A stretch of 14,249 nucleotides of DNA, taken from positions 1 to 14,249 of the forward strand of contig JAKONB010000105.1 of assembly GCA_022702195.1 (NCBI GenBank), read 5' to 3'. Made by a program: the position numbers and the translations under genes. The notes under the pieces were generated by a model. The model was not told the origin of the DNA. It did not search any database and saw nothing but the letters and a program-made list of their open reading frames with translations. This DNA comes from Beijerinckiaceae bacterium. GTDB taxonomy: Bacteria; Pseudomonadota; Alphaproteobacteria; Rhizobiales; Beijerinckiaceae. This document shows positions 7,424 to 14,002 of the stretch, piece after piece (the first letter of the stretch is position 1; the number at the start of each line of letters is the position of its first letter).

Positions 7424-7752
7424 CAGGAGGCCCTCCCGCCAGAACGCCTCGAACACCCTGGCCCGCGTCCAGTCCTGGAATCGGCGATGGGCCGAGGACG
7501 AGGTGCAGAACCTTGTGGCGGTCAGGTCGTTCCACTGGCACCCGGTGCGCAGCACGAACAGTATCGCGTCCATCGCTTTGCGATCGGGGGGCGCGGATTG
7601 TGGCACCCCAGGGGATGAGGGGGACGCGGCGGCAGTAGGAGCTCCATCCGCGCCCGCAGGTCGTTGGGCAGACGATAACCGTCGTCCAGAACCGACGGAT
7701 TGCTCGCGCGGCCCTTGCGAGGTTCGCTCATCCCGTTAACATAGAACGCCTC
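7424..7752 (-). mobile_element. Truncated, frameshifted IS5-family (IS427-like) transposase remnant
   Basis: The 5' end of an IS element on the minus strand. The transposase start MSEPRKGRASNPSVLDDGYR at 7731 is followed by MELLLPPRPPHPLGCHNPR. After a one-base frameshift it continues as PDRKAMDAILFVLRTGCQW, then SSSAHRRFQDW and FEAFWREGL, all hallmarks of the first half of IS5/IS427-type transposases. The shift falls in a run of six G on the plus strand (7586-7591); seven would restore the frame. GAGGCGTTCTATG just upstream of the start (minus strand, from 7752) looks like the terminal inverted repeat. The catalytic second half and the other end are gone, so the element is dead. Its tail runs in frame into the hydrolase remnant. 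Confidence 0.8.
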
Positions 7753-7762
7753 ATCTCAATGC

Positions 7763-7897
7763 CTAGCGAGATCGGCTCTTAGCCAGCTTGACGATCGCCG
7801 GCACGTCAGAGGCGACGGCAGCAGGCTCGGCGAGTGCCGTCGCTCCGAGACCAAACAGAGTGCAGGCCCCGAGCAGGGTCGAGTTCCGCACCGACAT
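7763..7897 (-). pseudogene. Orphan signal-peptide start, likely 5' end of the broken hydrolase
   Basis: From an ATG at 7897 the frame encodes 44 residues to a TAG at 7763-7765: MSVRNSTLLGACTLFGLGAT followed by ALAEPAAVASDVPAIVKL and a short basic end. The first 23 residues form a clear Sec signal peptide with an ALA cleavage site. A GGGAG lies directly before the ATG, closer than ideal. The frame stops about 11 bases before the IS terminal repeat. The order signal peptide, IS, hydrolase C-terminal part on one strand suggests this is the original start of the hydrolase, cut off by the insertion. Without a full-length relative, its belonging to the hydrolase is an inference. Confidence 0.45.
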
Positions 7898-8231
7898 TCT
7901 CCCGTGGACGTCGGATACGTCCTGTCAGGAGTATCGACGGCACTCGCGCTGTGTCCATTCGTGGGGCTCGCAAGCTCGAACACGCCCGCTAAGCGGCCCC
8001 GCAACCTGTCGCTGACGTCTTTCTGTGTCATGACGGTACCGGAGGCATCGAGGGGCTACCTCGACGGAAGCGTGTCAAAACTCGGATGGAGAGGCACGAT
8101 CCAACCCACCGTGGTCAGGCGCGACTTCAGAGGTTGGGGGCGCCGCCGTGACGGGCGCGCGCTGGCGCCGATCTCTGTGATGTCGATTACCGGTTCGCGC
8201 CGAATCGGCGATCGTTTCGGCGGACGTTGCC
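7898..8231. other. Gap of about 330 bp without a recognised gene
   Basis: This stretch lies upstream of the orphan signal-peptide fragment. A minus-strand frame (8031 to 7756) and a plus-strand frame (7904 to 8314) are open, but both have protein composition typical of chance frames in GC-rich DNA and no family motif. It presumably holds the old promoter of the broken hydrolase. No repeats or hairpins stood out. Confidence 0.3.
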
Positions 8232-8336
8232 CTAGGAACCCGCCAACATGCTCGTCGACTGAAACAGCACGAAGACCAAAGCACACAATGCGGCGGCGGC
8301 CAGGAGATACGTGATCGACTTCATGAATTTGGTCAT
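8232..8336 (-). CDS. 34-residue single-helix membrane peptide
   Basis: A short frame from the ATG at 8336 to a TAG at 8232-8234 encodes MTKFMKSITYLLAAAALCAL followed by VFVLFQSTSMLAGS. It has a positively charged N-terminus (two Lys), one hydrophobic helix at about 8-25 and a short polar tail, as in small inner-membrane peptides. The ribosome site is weak (GGA seven bases upstream). A second in-frame ATG four codons in is possible. It lies on the same strand as the downstream-numbered run of membrane and coiled-coil genes. No family is recognised; composition and topology are the only evidence that it is real. Confidence 0.45.
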   Translation of the reverse strand: MTKFMKSITYLLAAAALCALVFVLFQSTSMLAGS

Positions 8337-8420
8337 GGGTCCGGTTGCTTATTCCAAAGAGTTTCGAGGGGTGTCATCGGCTCGGCCCAGGGGAACGACC
8401 AGTGACGTGGAGAGGGTCAA

Positions 8421-8440
8421 CCCTCGCTGCCTCCCGAGGG
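8421..8440 (-). terminator. Weak hairpin after the coiled-coil gene
   Basis: CCCTCG at 8421-8426 and CGAGGG at 8435-8440 form a 6-bp GC stem about 25 bases past the stop of the coiled-coil gene. There is no T-tract, so termination here is only a possibility. Confidence 0.25.
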
Positions 8441-8464
8441 CTTCCGACACGAATCAATCGCCCC

Positions 8465-9622
8465 TCATCGCCCCGACGGTGCCGGTTCCGGTAGGCTCGG
8501 GGGAGGCGTTCCAACGTCCTGTGGGCTGGCCAACTGCTGACGGATCTCGGCCAGTTTCGCCTGGGCTGCACTCAGGTCCTGCCGGGTCGATGCCAGACGG
8601 TCGTCGATGGTGGCCGCCTCCTTGTTCCGCGCCGCCAGGGTCTCGGTGAGGGTTGCCAGCTCAGTTTGGGCCTCGGTCTGTTGCTTTCGGAGCGCGTCCA
8701 GGGCCACCGACCCGGTGTCGCGGTCCTCGGACAGTTTCTGAAGCGCCTGCTCGGCTTGGCCGCGTTCGGCAATCACCCGGTCGCGCTGCGCCTGGGCCTC
8801 GGCCAACTCCTTCTGGGTGGCGGCCAGCGCATCGCGGACCTGCTGGGCCTGGCGGGTGGACTGCGCGATCTCCGAACTCAATGCCTCGCGGTTGGCCGTC
8901 AGGCCGGCCACGGCCTGTTGCGTCTCTGTGCGCTGCTTGGTCGCCTGTTCGCTGGCAGTGCGCGCATCGGCGAGTTCCTTCTGTGCCGCCGCGGCGGCCT
9001 CACGGGCGTTCTGCTGGCGCTCCTCGGCCTTGGCGAGGTCGGCCGTCTTGGTGGTGGCTTCCTGCGCCATGGTGGCGAGGTCGGCGCGCAGCTTGGCTTC
9101 CTGCACGCGGGCCTCCTCCAGGCGGCGCCCGACCTCGGCGAGATCCTGGGTCCGGCCAACGGCGGCTTTCTCTGCGGCGGCGATGGTCTCACGCAGGGGG
9201 ACGAGCTTCTGCTCCGCCTCGCTCACCTGCGATTGCAGGCTTCCAAGGCGCTGCGTTTCGGCCTCGGCCGACGTCTTGGCTTCGGATGTCTTGGCCTCTG
9301 CCGCCTGCTGCTCCTGGCTCAGGGCCGCGACGCGGGATCGGGACTGTTCCGCGGCCTGGGCTGCCTGTTTGTCTTCCTGCTGCGCGGTTGCGATCTTAGC
9401 CTGGAGCGCGGTCAGGGTTCCGGCGGTCGAGACCTGCCGGTCGAGATCGCCCTGGAGGGCCGTCTGCCGGGTTTCCAGATCCTGGATGCGGTGGTCGCGC
9501 GCGTTGCGCTGCTTTGCTCCGGCGATGGAGGCGACCATGAGCCAGACCAGCAGCACTGTGGCTACGACCGCGAGGCTGAACGGGAGGGGACGGCGCAGTT
9601 CCGCGCGATAATCGATGGCCAT
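8465..9622 (-). CDS. Membrane-anchored long coiled-coil protein
   Basis: A 385-residue protein with one N-terminal membrane helix (about 14-36, PFSLAVVATVLLVWLMVASIA), then about 320 residues of Ala/Glu/Gln/Lys-rich sequence with unbroken heptad character (coiled coil), and a Pro-rich tail (TPPPSLPEPAPSGR). The short positive N-terminus suggests an N-in orientation with the coiled coil in the periplasm. The frame is open to 9718, but the extra codons run through a strong inverted repeat (9684-9721), so the ATG at 9622 is preferred; its ribosome site is weak. No catalytic motif is seen. Such proteins usually act as spacers or scaffolds in the envelope, but no specific function can be assigned. 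Low-complexity sequence makes homology matches unreliable. Confidence 0.8.
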   Translation of the reverse strand: MAIDYRAELRRPLPFSLAVVATVLLVWLMVASIAGAKQRNARDHRIQDLETRQTALQGDLDRQVSTAGTLTALQAKIATAQQEDKQAAQAAEQSRSRVAALSQEQQAAEAKTSEAKTSAEAETQRLGSLQSQVSEAEQKLVPLRETIAAAEKAAVGRTQDLAEVGRRLEEARVQEAKLRADLATMAQEATTKTADLAKAEERQQNAREAAAAAQKELADARTASEQATKQRTETQQAVAGLTANREALSSEIAQSTRQAQQVRDALAATQKELAEAQAQRDRVIAERGQAEQALQKLSEDRDTGSVALDALRKQQTEAQTELATLTETLAARNKEAATIDDRLASTRQDLSAAQAKLAEIRQQLASPQDVGTPPPSLPEPAPSGR

Positions 9623-9683
9623 GGGTGTCTCGCAATGTCCAGGAGAGACGTGACGCGCTTCCCGGCGCGGCATCGCTGGGCAT

Positions 9684-9721
9684 CGAATGCGGCGGACACC
9701 CGCTGGCGTCCGCCGCATTCG
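9684..9721 (-). terminator. 14-bp perfect hairpin just after the YidB-like gene
   Basis: CGAATGCGGCGGAC at 9684-9697 pairs exactly with GTCCGCCGCATTCG at 9708-9721 around a 10-base loop. It begins 11 bases past the stop of the YidB-like gene and lies before the coiled-coil gene. No T-run follows, so it may slow polymerase, protect the 3' end or end transcription imperfectly. Confidence 0.5.
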
Positions 9722-9732
9722 CGATCGGCGTC

Positions 9733-10218
9733 TCAGGCTGGCGTGCGCCCGTCAGTGGCGTAGCGGTCGATCGCGGACGGAAGCTCCCGTGAGAGGCGGG
9801 ACAAAAGCGCCTCGCGGCTCAAGCCGGTCTGCTGTGCGAGGTGGTCGAGGGTGTCGGCCCCGATGGCCCGTTCCAGGTCTGCCTCGGGGATGTCGCGGTT
9901 CGGTCCCTGGTTGACCCAGGAATGCGCTGTCTCGCCATGGCCGCCCTTGGTGAAGTGATCGACCAACTCGGTGAGGCCGCTGGCGATCATGCCGCCGATA
10001 CCGGCGGTCCCGACGCCGCCGAGCAGATTGGTGAGGTTGGGGAGGCCGCCCCCGGCGCCGGAGAAGGTCGAAGGCGTGCTCGGAATCGGCGATACCGTCG
10101 CGTGAGACGGCGTCGCATCATGCCCTTTAAGAAGCTCGGCGAGCTTGTCACGATTCTGGTAGCCGGCCACGGCCAGCAGGCCCAGCAGCGCGGTCATCGA
10201 GGGATAGCCCTTGCTCAT
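9733..10218 (-). CDS. YidB-family (DUF937) protein
   Basis: A 161-residue protein of the YidB/DUF937 family, whose function is not established. The N-terminus MSKGYPSMTALLGLLAVAGYQNRDKL and a Gly-rich middle (GGGLPNLTNLLGGVG) fit family members. The C-terminal part is the conserved end: SGLTELVDHF, HSWVNQGPN, then LERAIGADTLDHLAQQTGL, LSRLSRELPSAIDRYATDGR. The ATG at 10218 has AGGA seven bases upstream. It follows the small-ORF pair on the same strand and is separated from the coiled-coil gene by a 14-bp hairpin. In many Proteobacteria such genes sit with other small envelope or stress genes, as here. Family call confident, role unknown. Confidence 0.88.
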   Translation of the reverse strand: MSKGYPSMTALLGLLAVAGYQNRDKLAELLKGHDATPSHATVSPIPSTPSTFSGAGGGLPNLTNLLGGVGTAGIGGMIASGLTELVDHFTKGGHGETAHSWVNQGPNRDIPEADLERAIGADTLDHLAQQTGLSREALLSRLSRELPSAIDRYATDGRTPA

Positions 10219-10266
10219 CGTTCGTCCTACGCTTTGGTGCTTCGAGGGGGGGACGTTCCGGCGAGG

Positions 10267-10374
10267 TCAGTAACCCCGGCGGTTCGATGGCTTCGTTGCT
10301 CGGCCGCCGAAGCGGCGGCTCAGAAAGGCGATGATCTTCGGAAGCAGGAAGGCGGTGAGGAGCTTGCGGATCAT
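10267..10374 (-). CDS. Small basic 35-residue protein with hydrophobic N-terminus
   Basis: From the ATG at 10374 (AGGAG eight bases upstream, a good site) the frame encodes MIRKLLTAFLLPKIIAFLSR followed by RFGGRATKPSNRRGY. The first 18 residues are an amphipathic to hydrophobic helix flanked by basic residues, and the tail is strongly positive. This looks like a small membrane-associated peptide. Its ATG overlaps the TGA of the upstream small frame as ATGA, a standard sign of translational coupling. The open frame continues upstream to 10494, but that extension has chance-like composition. No family function is known to me. Confidence 0.6.
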   Translation of the reverse strand: MIRKLLTAFLLPKIIAFLSRRFGGRATKPSNRRGY

Positions 10375-10613
10375 GAAGGTGTCTCCTGGTACGGACGTGG
10401 AGCTTGGGGCGGGACGGCTGGCACACCGGGAAGGCGACGGAGGCGAGGCTGATCTCGGGGCTCGCCCCGGAATCCGCAAAAGGTCGAAGACCATTTTGAC
10501 ATCACGCTCTTCAGCGATTCACCGCGCATGAGACGAGGTTTCATCCGAATACGCTTCATAACACGCTCTCGATACGAGCGGTTGCCTGTGACCTTGCCGG
10601 CGGTGGTGCTCAT
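10371..10613 (-). CDS. Small hypothetical protein coupled to the next small gene
   Basis: An 80-residue basic protein starting MSTTAGKVTGNRSYRERVMK. The ATG at 10613 has a strong ribosome site (GGGGGAG, seven bases before the start), and its TGA overlaps the following ATG as ATGA. The first 40 residues look natural (MKRIRMKPRLMRGESLKSVM); the Pro/Arg-rich second half looks more like a chance frame, so a frameshift around the middle is possible. No family is recognised and no membrane helix is seen. Evidence for reality is the translation signals only. Confidence 0.38.
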   Translation of the reverse strand: MSTTAGKVTGNRSYRERVMKRIRMKPRLMRGESLKSVMSKWSSTFCGFRGEPRDQPRLRRLPGVPAVPPQAPRPYQETPS

Positions 10614-10640
10614 CGGCTGTCTCCCCCACCGAGGACGGGA

Positions 10641-10665
10641 TCGGCCGGTCGCGGGGACCGGCCGA
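10641..10665 (-). terminator. 10-bp perfect GC hairpin after the PhnA-like gene
   Basis: TCGGCCGGTC at 10641-10650 and GACCGGCCGA at 10656-10665 pair exactly around a 5-base loop, 10 bases past the stop of the PhnA-like gene. There is no T-tract in the direction of transcription. Its placement closely mirrors that of the hairpin after the YidB-like gene. Confidence 0.5.
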
Positions 10666-10675
10666 GAGGGATGGA

Positions 10676-11596
10676 TCAGCGACGGCCCGCGTCGTAGCGC
10701 TCGGTGAGGGTCGAGAGCTGCGGGGCGCCGAGACGACCGCCGAAGAAGCCGGCCAGCGCGCCGAGGATCAGGGCGAGCGCGCCGTAGAAGGCGCCCTGGG
10801 TGGCGGCGGACTTAGCGGCAATGGCCGCGGCCTCGGCCTTCTGTTTGGCGGAGGCGACGGCGGCGTCGTACTGCTTCTCGTAATCCTGGATCTGGGCCTT
10901 GGCCTGATCGGCCGGGATCCCCTGAGCCTTGGCCAGCGCGTCGGCGGCGCGGTTCTCGGCCTGTGCCTTCTGAGCCGGATCACCGGTGAACAGGGCGCGG
11001 ATCGCGGCCACCGCCGCGTCCTTGGCAGCCTGCGGGTCCTGCCCGGCAGCCTGCTGACGGACCGACTGCTCGATGCCGTCGAGGGGGGTCGAGATCTTGG
11101 ACAGGGACGGCGCCGCGGCCTGGGCCGCAGTCTGCACCGTCCCACCCACGAGGGAGCCGGCCCCGCCCAGCGTGCTGGTCACGCCCGAGAAGGCGCCCCC
11201 GATGAGGCCGCCGGCGGCGGAGGTCAGCAGGTACAGGACGACCAGGGTGGTGACCGCCCATGAGACCAGACCGTGCAGACCGGCCGCGCCGTTGACGGGC
11301 TTGCCGGAAAGCCGGCCGGCGATGAGGCCGCCGGTAAGCGCGGCGACGATGCCGGACCCCACGAACCAGAGACCGGCGCTCATCGACAGCGTCGAGGCGG
11401 CGGGATTGTCGGCGGCCGTGGTGCCGACGCTGGACAGGCCGACGCCGACGCCGACCATGTTGAGGATGACTTGGGTCACCAGGGCGGTGACGGCACCCGC
11501 GAAAATGGCCCCCCAGGAGACCTGATTCAGCAGGACAGTGCGGGTATCGGCCGAGGCCGCGGCGGTAGGGGTCGCGAGGATGGGAGAGGTGGACAC
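10676..11596 (-). CDS. PhnA-like multi-pass membrane protein of unknown function
   Basis: A 306-residue inner-membrane protein matching sequences often labelled PhnA-like in Methylobacterium and relatives; the name does not imply phosphonate metabolism. Helices are at about 28-54 (VSWGAIFAGAVTALVTQVIL), 75-97, 108-135 (HGLVSWAVTTLVVLYLLTSA) and 268-291. The motifs SAGLWFVGSGIVAALTGG and AGRLSGKPVNGAAGLHGL are the conserved part. Between helices 3 and 4 is a soluble Ala/Gln/Lys-rich segment of about 130 residues, partly coiled coil. The start is a GTG with GGAG about nine bases upstream. It lies 91 bases after the CsbD-like gene on the same strand, so an operon is possible. A GC hairpin follows the stop. 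Confidence 0.82.
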   Translation of the reverse strand: MSTSPILATPTAAASADTRTVLLNQVSWGAIFAGAVTALVTQVILNMVGVGVGLSSVGTTAADNPAASTLSMSAGLWFVGSGIVAALTGGLIAGRLSGKPVNGAAGLHGLVSWAVTTLVVLYLLTSAAGGLIGGAFSGVTSTLGGAGSLVGGTVQTAAQAAAPSLSKISTPLDGIEQSVRQQAAGQDPQAAKDAAVAAIRALFTGDPAQKAQAENRAADALAKAQGIPADQAKAQIQDYEKQYDAAVASAKQKAEAAAIAAKSAATQGAFYGALALILGALAGFFGGRLGAPQLSTLTERYDAGRR

Positions 11597-11687
11597 GTTA
11601 CAAAGCTCCGGGTCGTCAGTCGTCCGAGAAGTTCGGTCGTTCGAGAGGGATTGGGCGAGCGTTCGGTGGAAAATGAAGCGGTGCGGC

Positions 11688-12191
11688 TCAGTCGCGACCG
11701 TGGATGAGCAGGCCGATGCCGTAACCGAGGAGGCCGGCCAGAAGCAGCGCAGCGACCGGATGGTCGGCCACCTGATGCGTCACCGTGCGGCTCCCCTGGC
11801 GCAAGCTGCGGCCGCCTGCCTCGTAGGCGTCCTCCGCGTAATCGTAGACCTCGCGTCCGGCATGGCGCACGGAGCGCTCGGCACGGGCATAGGTGTCCTC
11901 GGCGGTGCTCCGGGCCTGCCGCGCGCGGTCCTCGACATCATTGGATTCTAGATGGTCGCCCGCCGCGTCGCGGACCCTGCCGCCGATGTCGCGGGCGGTC
12001 TCCGCGACCCGGTCCGCGACATCCCGTGCGGTGTCCTTCGCCTGGCCGTAGAGGTTTTCGGCGGCGCCCTGCGCCTCGCGAGCACGGCCCTCGACGGAGT
12101 CCCGCTTCGAGCCGGTGATGTCGCCGACGGCGCTCTGAAGCTTGCCGCCGAGTTCCTTGGCGGCCCCCGTTAACCGATCCGTATCGACCAT
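11688..12191 (-). CDS. CsbD-like protein with C-terminal membrane anchor
   Basis: A 167-residue stress-type protein. The N-terminal part (about 1-60) has the CsbD pattern: DRLTGAAKELGGKLQSAVGD, then repeated AKDTARDVADRVAETARDIG stretches typical of helical, LEA-like proteins. The C-terminal VADHPVAALLLAGLLGYGIG and following LLIHGRD form one membrane helix resembling the ElaB/DUF883 anchor. The ATG at 12191 has AGGA five bases upstream. The frame is open to 12326, but the extra His- and Arg-rich residues look non-coding. Known CsbD proteins are general-stress induced. Here the fusion of a CsbD-like repeat with a DUF883-type anchor suggests an inner-membrane-tethered protein. No catalytic function is expected. 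Confidence 0.82.
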   Translation of the reverse strand: MVDTDRLTGAAKELGGKLQSAVGDITGSKRDSVEGRAREAQGAAENLYGQAKDTARDVADRVAETARDIGGRVRDAAGDHLESNDVEDRARQARSTAEDTYARAERSVRHAGREVYDYAEDAYEAGGRSLRQGSRTVTHQVADHPVAALLLAGLLGYGIGLLIHGRD

Positions 12192-12309
12192 GATGTTCCT
12201 GTCCCCTTCAAGGTGATGGTGATGTTCGCTGTGGTGCGACGGTCGACCGAAACTACGTTCTGGATGTGGATTTCGGTTTCGCGTCGGACTTCGGTATTCC
12301 TTGTTGAGC

Positions 12310-12456
12310 CTAGCCCTTGGTCTCAATCTTTTCGTCGCCGATCAGCGTACGCGATGGCGTCCTTCGCGGAGCCCTTGAGCTTGGTGCTTGAGCTTGGTGA
12401 CGGCGTCGGATGGCTGCTGCGCGATCTCTAAAACCTCAGCGGGTCGGATCTTTCAT
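12310..12456 (-). pseudogene. Degraded second CsbD-like gene fragment
   Basis: Upstream of the intact CsbD-like gene, two neighbouring minus-strand frames give the pieces TKLKGSAKDAIA and, after a one-base shift, TLIGDEKIETKG ending at the TAG at 12310-12312. Joined, they match the CsbD core pattern KGxxKDAIGxLxGDEKxExKG. Just before them a 13-bp tandem duplication (12374-12399) shifts the frame once more; removing one copy puts PSDAVTKLKGSAKD in one frame. An ATG at 12456 (MKDPTR, then a stop) may be the old start. At least two indels break the gene. The match is read by eye in a short sequence, so moderate confidence only. Confidence 0.42.
12374..12399. repeat. 13-bp perfect tandem duplication
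   Basis: CTTGAGCTTGGTG occurs twice head to tail, at 12374-12386 and 12387-12399. The unit length is not a multiple of three, so it disrupts any frame across it. It lies within the CsbD-like fragment. Confidence 0.9.
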
Positions 12457-12521
12457 CGTCGCTTCAAGGTGGCCTGTGACACGCGTGAGACAATGATGCA
12501 GATGTACTAGGTGAGCGATTT

Positions 12522-13982
12522 TCATGACCCGGTTGCCGAGATCGGGAAGCCGTTCTCTCGGCCCCACACGATGGCCTCGGATCGCTTGTGCACGCCAAGC
12601 TTGCGATACAGCGCGGCGGAGTGGTTCCGGACGGTGTTACGGGAAAGGTCCAGGCGGCGGGCGATGGTGTCGTCGGCCAAGCCTTGGCAGATAAGGTCGA
12701 GGATCTGCCGTTCCCGCACCGTGATGTTCGGGACGATGCCATCCTTGTGATCGCTGCCCGGCCGGCGGAGATTGGCGAGTTTCTCGATCAACCCGCGGCT
12801 GAACCAGGACGTGTCGGCCATCACTGCCTCGACAGCCTCGAACATCTCCCGCTCCGAACGTTTCCGATCGGTGATGTCCTGTAGGACCATCAGGGCGAAA
12901 TCCTCGTCGCCGATCGCGACCCGCTCGGCCGAGATCAGGCAGTCGAGGTTGGTCCCGTCCTCGTGGCGCAGGCAGACCTCCAACCCAAGCACGTAGCCGG
13001 TGCGCGTCAGGGCACTCTCGAACTTCGTTCGGGCCGCGTCGTGGACCCAGAGGCCGATATCGGCGGGCGAGCGTCCCGTGACCCGGTCGGCGCCGTAGCC
13101 GAAGACCCGCCCGAACGCCTCGTTCATACCGGTGATCCCGAATCCCCCGGCGCGTGCCAGAACCGTCGGCACCGGGGTCAGCCGGAACGCCTTGGCGAAG
13201 CGCTCCTCGCTCTGGCGCAGCGCGGTTTCGGCCTTCTTGCGCAGATCCAGATCTGCGAAGGTGAACAGCATGCAGGGTTCGTCGCCAAGTTCCATGGGCT
13301 GACCGGCGACGATGACGAAGCGGGTGCCACCACTCGGCAGGTCGAGGCAGGCTTCCATCTGTGGGATGGTGCCGCCGGCCTTGAGCCGAGAGATCGCCAG
13401 GTCCCGGCTCCGTGCGTTGGCGAGGACATCGACCTCGTAGACGCTGCGCCCGATGACGGCGTCCCGGGTATAACCGGTCATTTCCAGAAAGCCGAGATTG
13501 ACCTTGACATGGCGCAGGTCCGACAGGCGGCAGATGACGGCCGGCGCGGGATTGGCGTTGAAGGTGGCCTCGAAGCGTTCCTCGGCGTCGAATTGCTCGG
13601 ACACGTCCTTGAGGATCAGAGCCAGACAGCTCGGGTTGCCGTCGCGGTCCGTGGCTACGAGGCTTCGGAGGGAGTGGACGAAGTCGATCTCCGGTCGGTC
13701 CTGGCGCTTCACCTCGACGATGACATCGTGGAAGTGCTCGCCGGAAACGACCCGCTCCATCGGATAGTGATTGGGGGCGTGATTGTTGCGGTAGCGCAGG
13801 GCAAATCTCTCGCGATAGGCCGCTACGGTCTCGCCCAATTCTTCGAGTGACCCGGCGCCATGCATCGCAAGCGCCGCCGAATTCGCATAGGCGATGGTCT
13901 GGTCGGGCTCGACCAGGATCACCCCCTCGCTGAGACCGGCGACGATCTGCCGAAGTTCATGTCGGTCGATGCCCTCCACCAC
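12522..13982 (-). CDS. Triple-PAS LuxR-family transcriptional regulator
   Basis: A 486-residue cytoplasmic sensor-regulator. Three PAS domains run in series, at about 8-130, 135-255 and 263-385. Visible PAS features include GVILVEPDQTIAYANSAA, LGFLEMTGYTRDAVIGRSVY and MNEAFGRVFGYGADRVTGRS, each PAS ending in an ILKDVSEQ or LQDITDRK type segment. The C-terminal LuxR/GerE helix-turn-helix (about 419-480) reads TVRERQILDLICQGLADDTI, then ARRLDLSRNTVRNHSAALYR and KLGVHKRSEA. There is no receiver, kinase or transmembrane segment, so it probably senses a small ligand or redox cue directly. The start is a GTG with GGAAGG about nine bases upstream. An EcfG-like promoter element precedes it. It could control the envelope genes that follow on the same strand; this is inferred from position only. 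Confidence 0.88.
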   Translation of the reverse strand: MVEGIDRHELRQIVAGLSEGVILVEPDQTIAYANSAALAMHGAGSLEELGETVAAYRERFALRYRNNHAPNHYPMERVVSGEHFHDVIVEVKRQDRPEIDFVHSLRSLVATDRDGNPSCLALILKDVSEQFDAEERFEATFNANPAPAVICRLSDLRHVKVNLGFLEMTGYTRDAVIGRSVYEVDVLANARSRDLAISRLKAGGTIPQMEACLDLPSGGTRFVIVAGQPMELGDEPCMLFTFADLDLRKKAETALRQSEERFAKAFRLTPVPTVLARAGGFGITGMNEAFGRVFGYGADRVTGRSPADIGLWVHDAARTKFESALTRTGYVLGLEVCLRHEDGTNLDCLISAERVAIGDEDFALMVLQDITDRKRSEREMFEAVEAVMADTSWFSRGLIEKLANLRRPGSDHKDGIVPNITVRERQILDLICQGLADDTIARRLDLSRNTVRNHSAALYRKLGVHKRSEAIVWGRENGFPISATGS

Positions 13983-14002
13983 CTGTGAAAACCTTCCCCG
14001 TC

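Noticed and set aside
7898..8031. Possible small minus-strand gene starting MTQKDVSDRLRGRL
   Set aside because: No ribosome site, no family, and composition turns chance-like after about 30 codons, overlapping the signal-peptide fragment in another frame.
9623..9718. N-terminal extension of the coiled-coil protein
   Set aside because: It would translate one arm and the loop of the 14-bp hairpin. The same MRRTPAGVRRIR string appears on both strands because of the palindrome, showing it is not a real protein start.
8666..9763. Long open frame of 365 codons on the plus strand, Leu/Gly-rich
   Set aside because: It is the antisense of the coiled-coil gene. The Ala/Gln/Glu-rich codons of that gene create stop-free Leu/Gly/Arg-rich frames on the other strand. 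No start signal and no domain.
10676..11596. PhnA phosphonate or zinc-ribbon function for the PhnA-like protein
   Set aside because: The label is historical. The sequence is a multi-helix membrane protein without the zinc-ribbon Cys residues of PhnA.
12192..12326. N-terminal extension of the CsbD-like protein with a His-rich tract
   Set aside because: The strong AGGA site and natural CsbD start at 12191 argue against it. The His run comes from a GATGGTGATG-type sequence in the leader.
12963..13850. Plus-strand open frame of 295 codons
   Set aside because: Antisense to the triple-PAS LuxR gene, which has clear domains. The protein composition of the plus-strand frame is chance-like.
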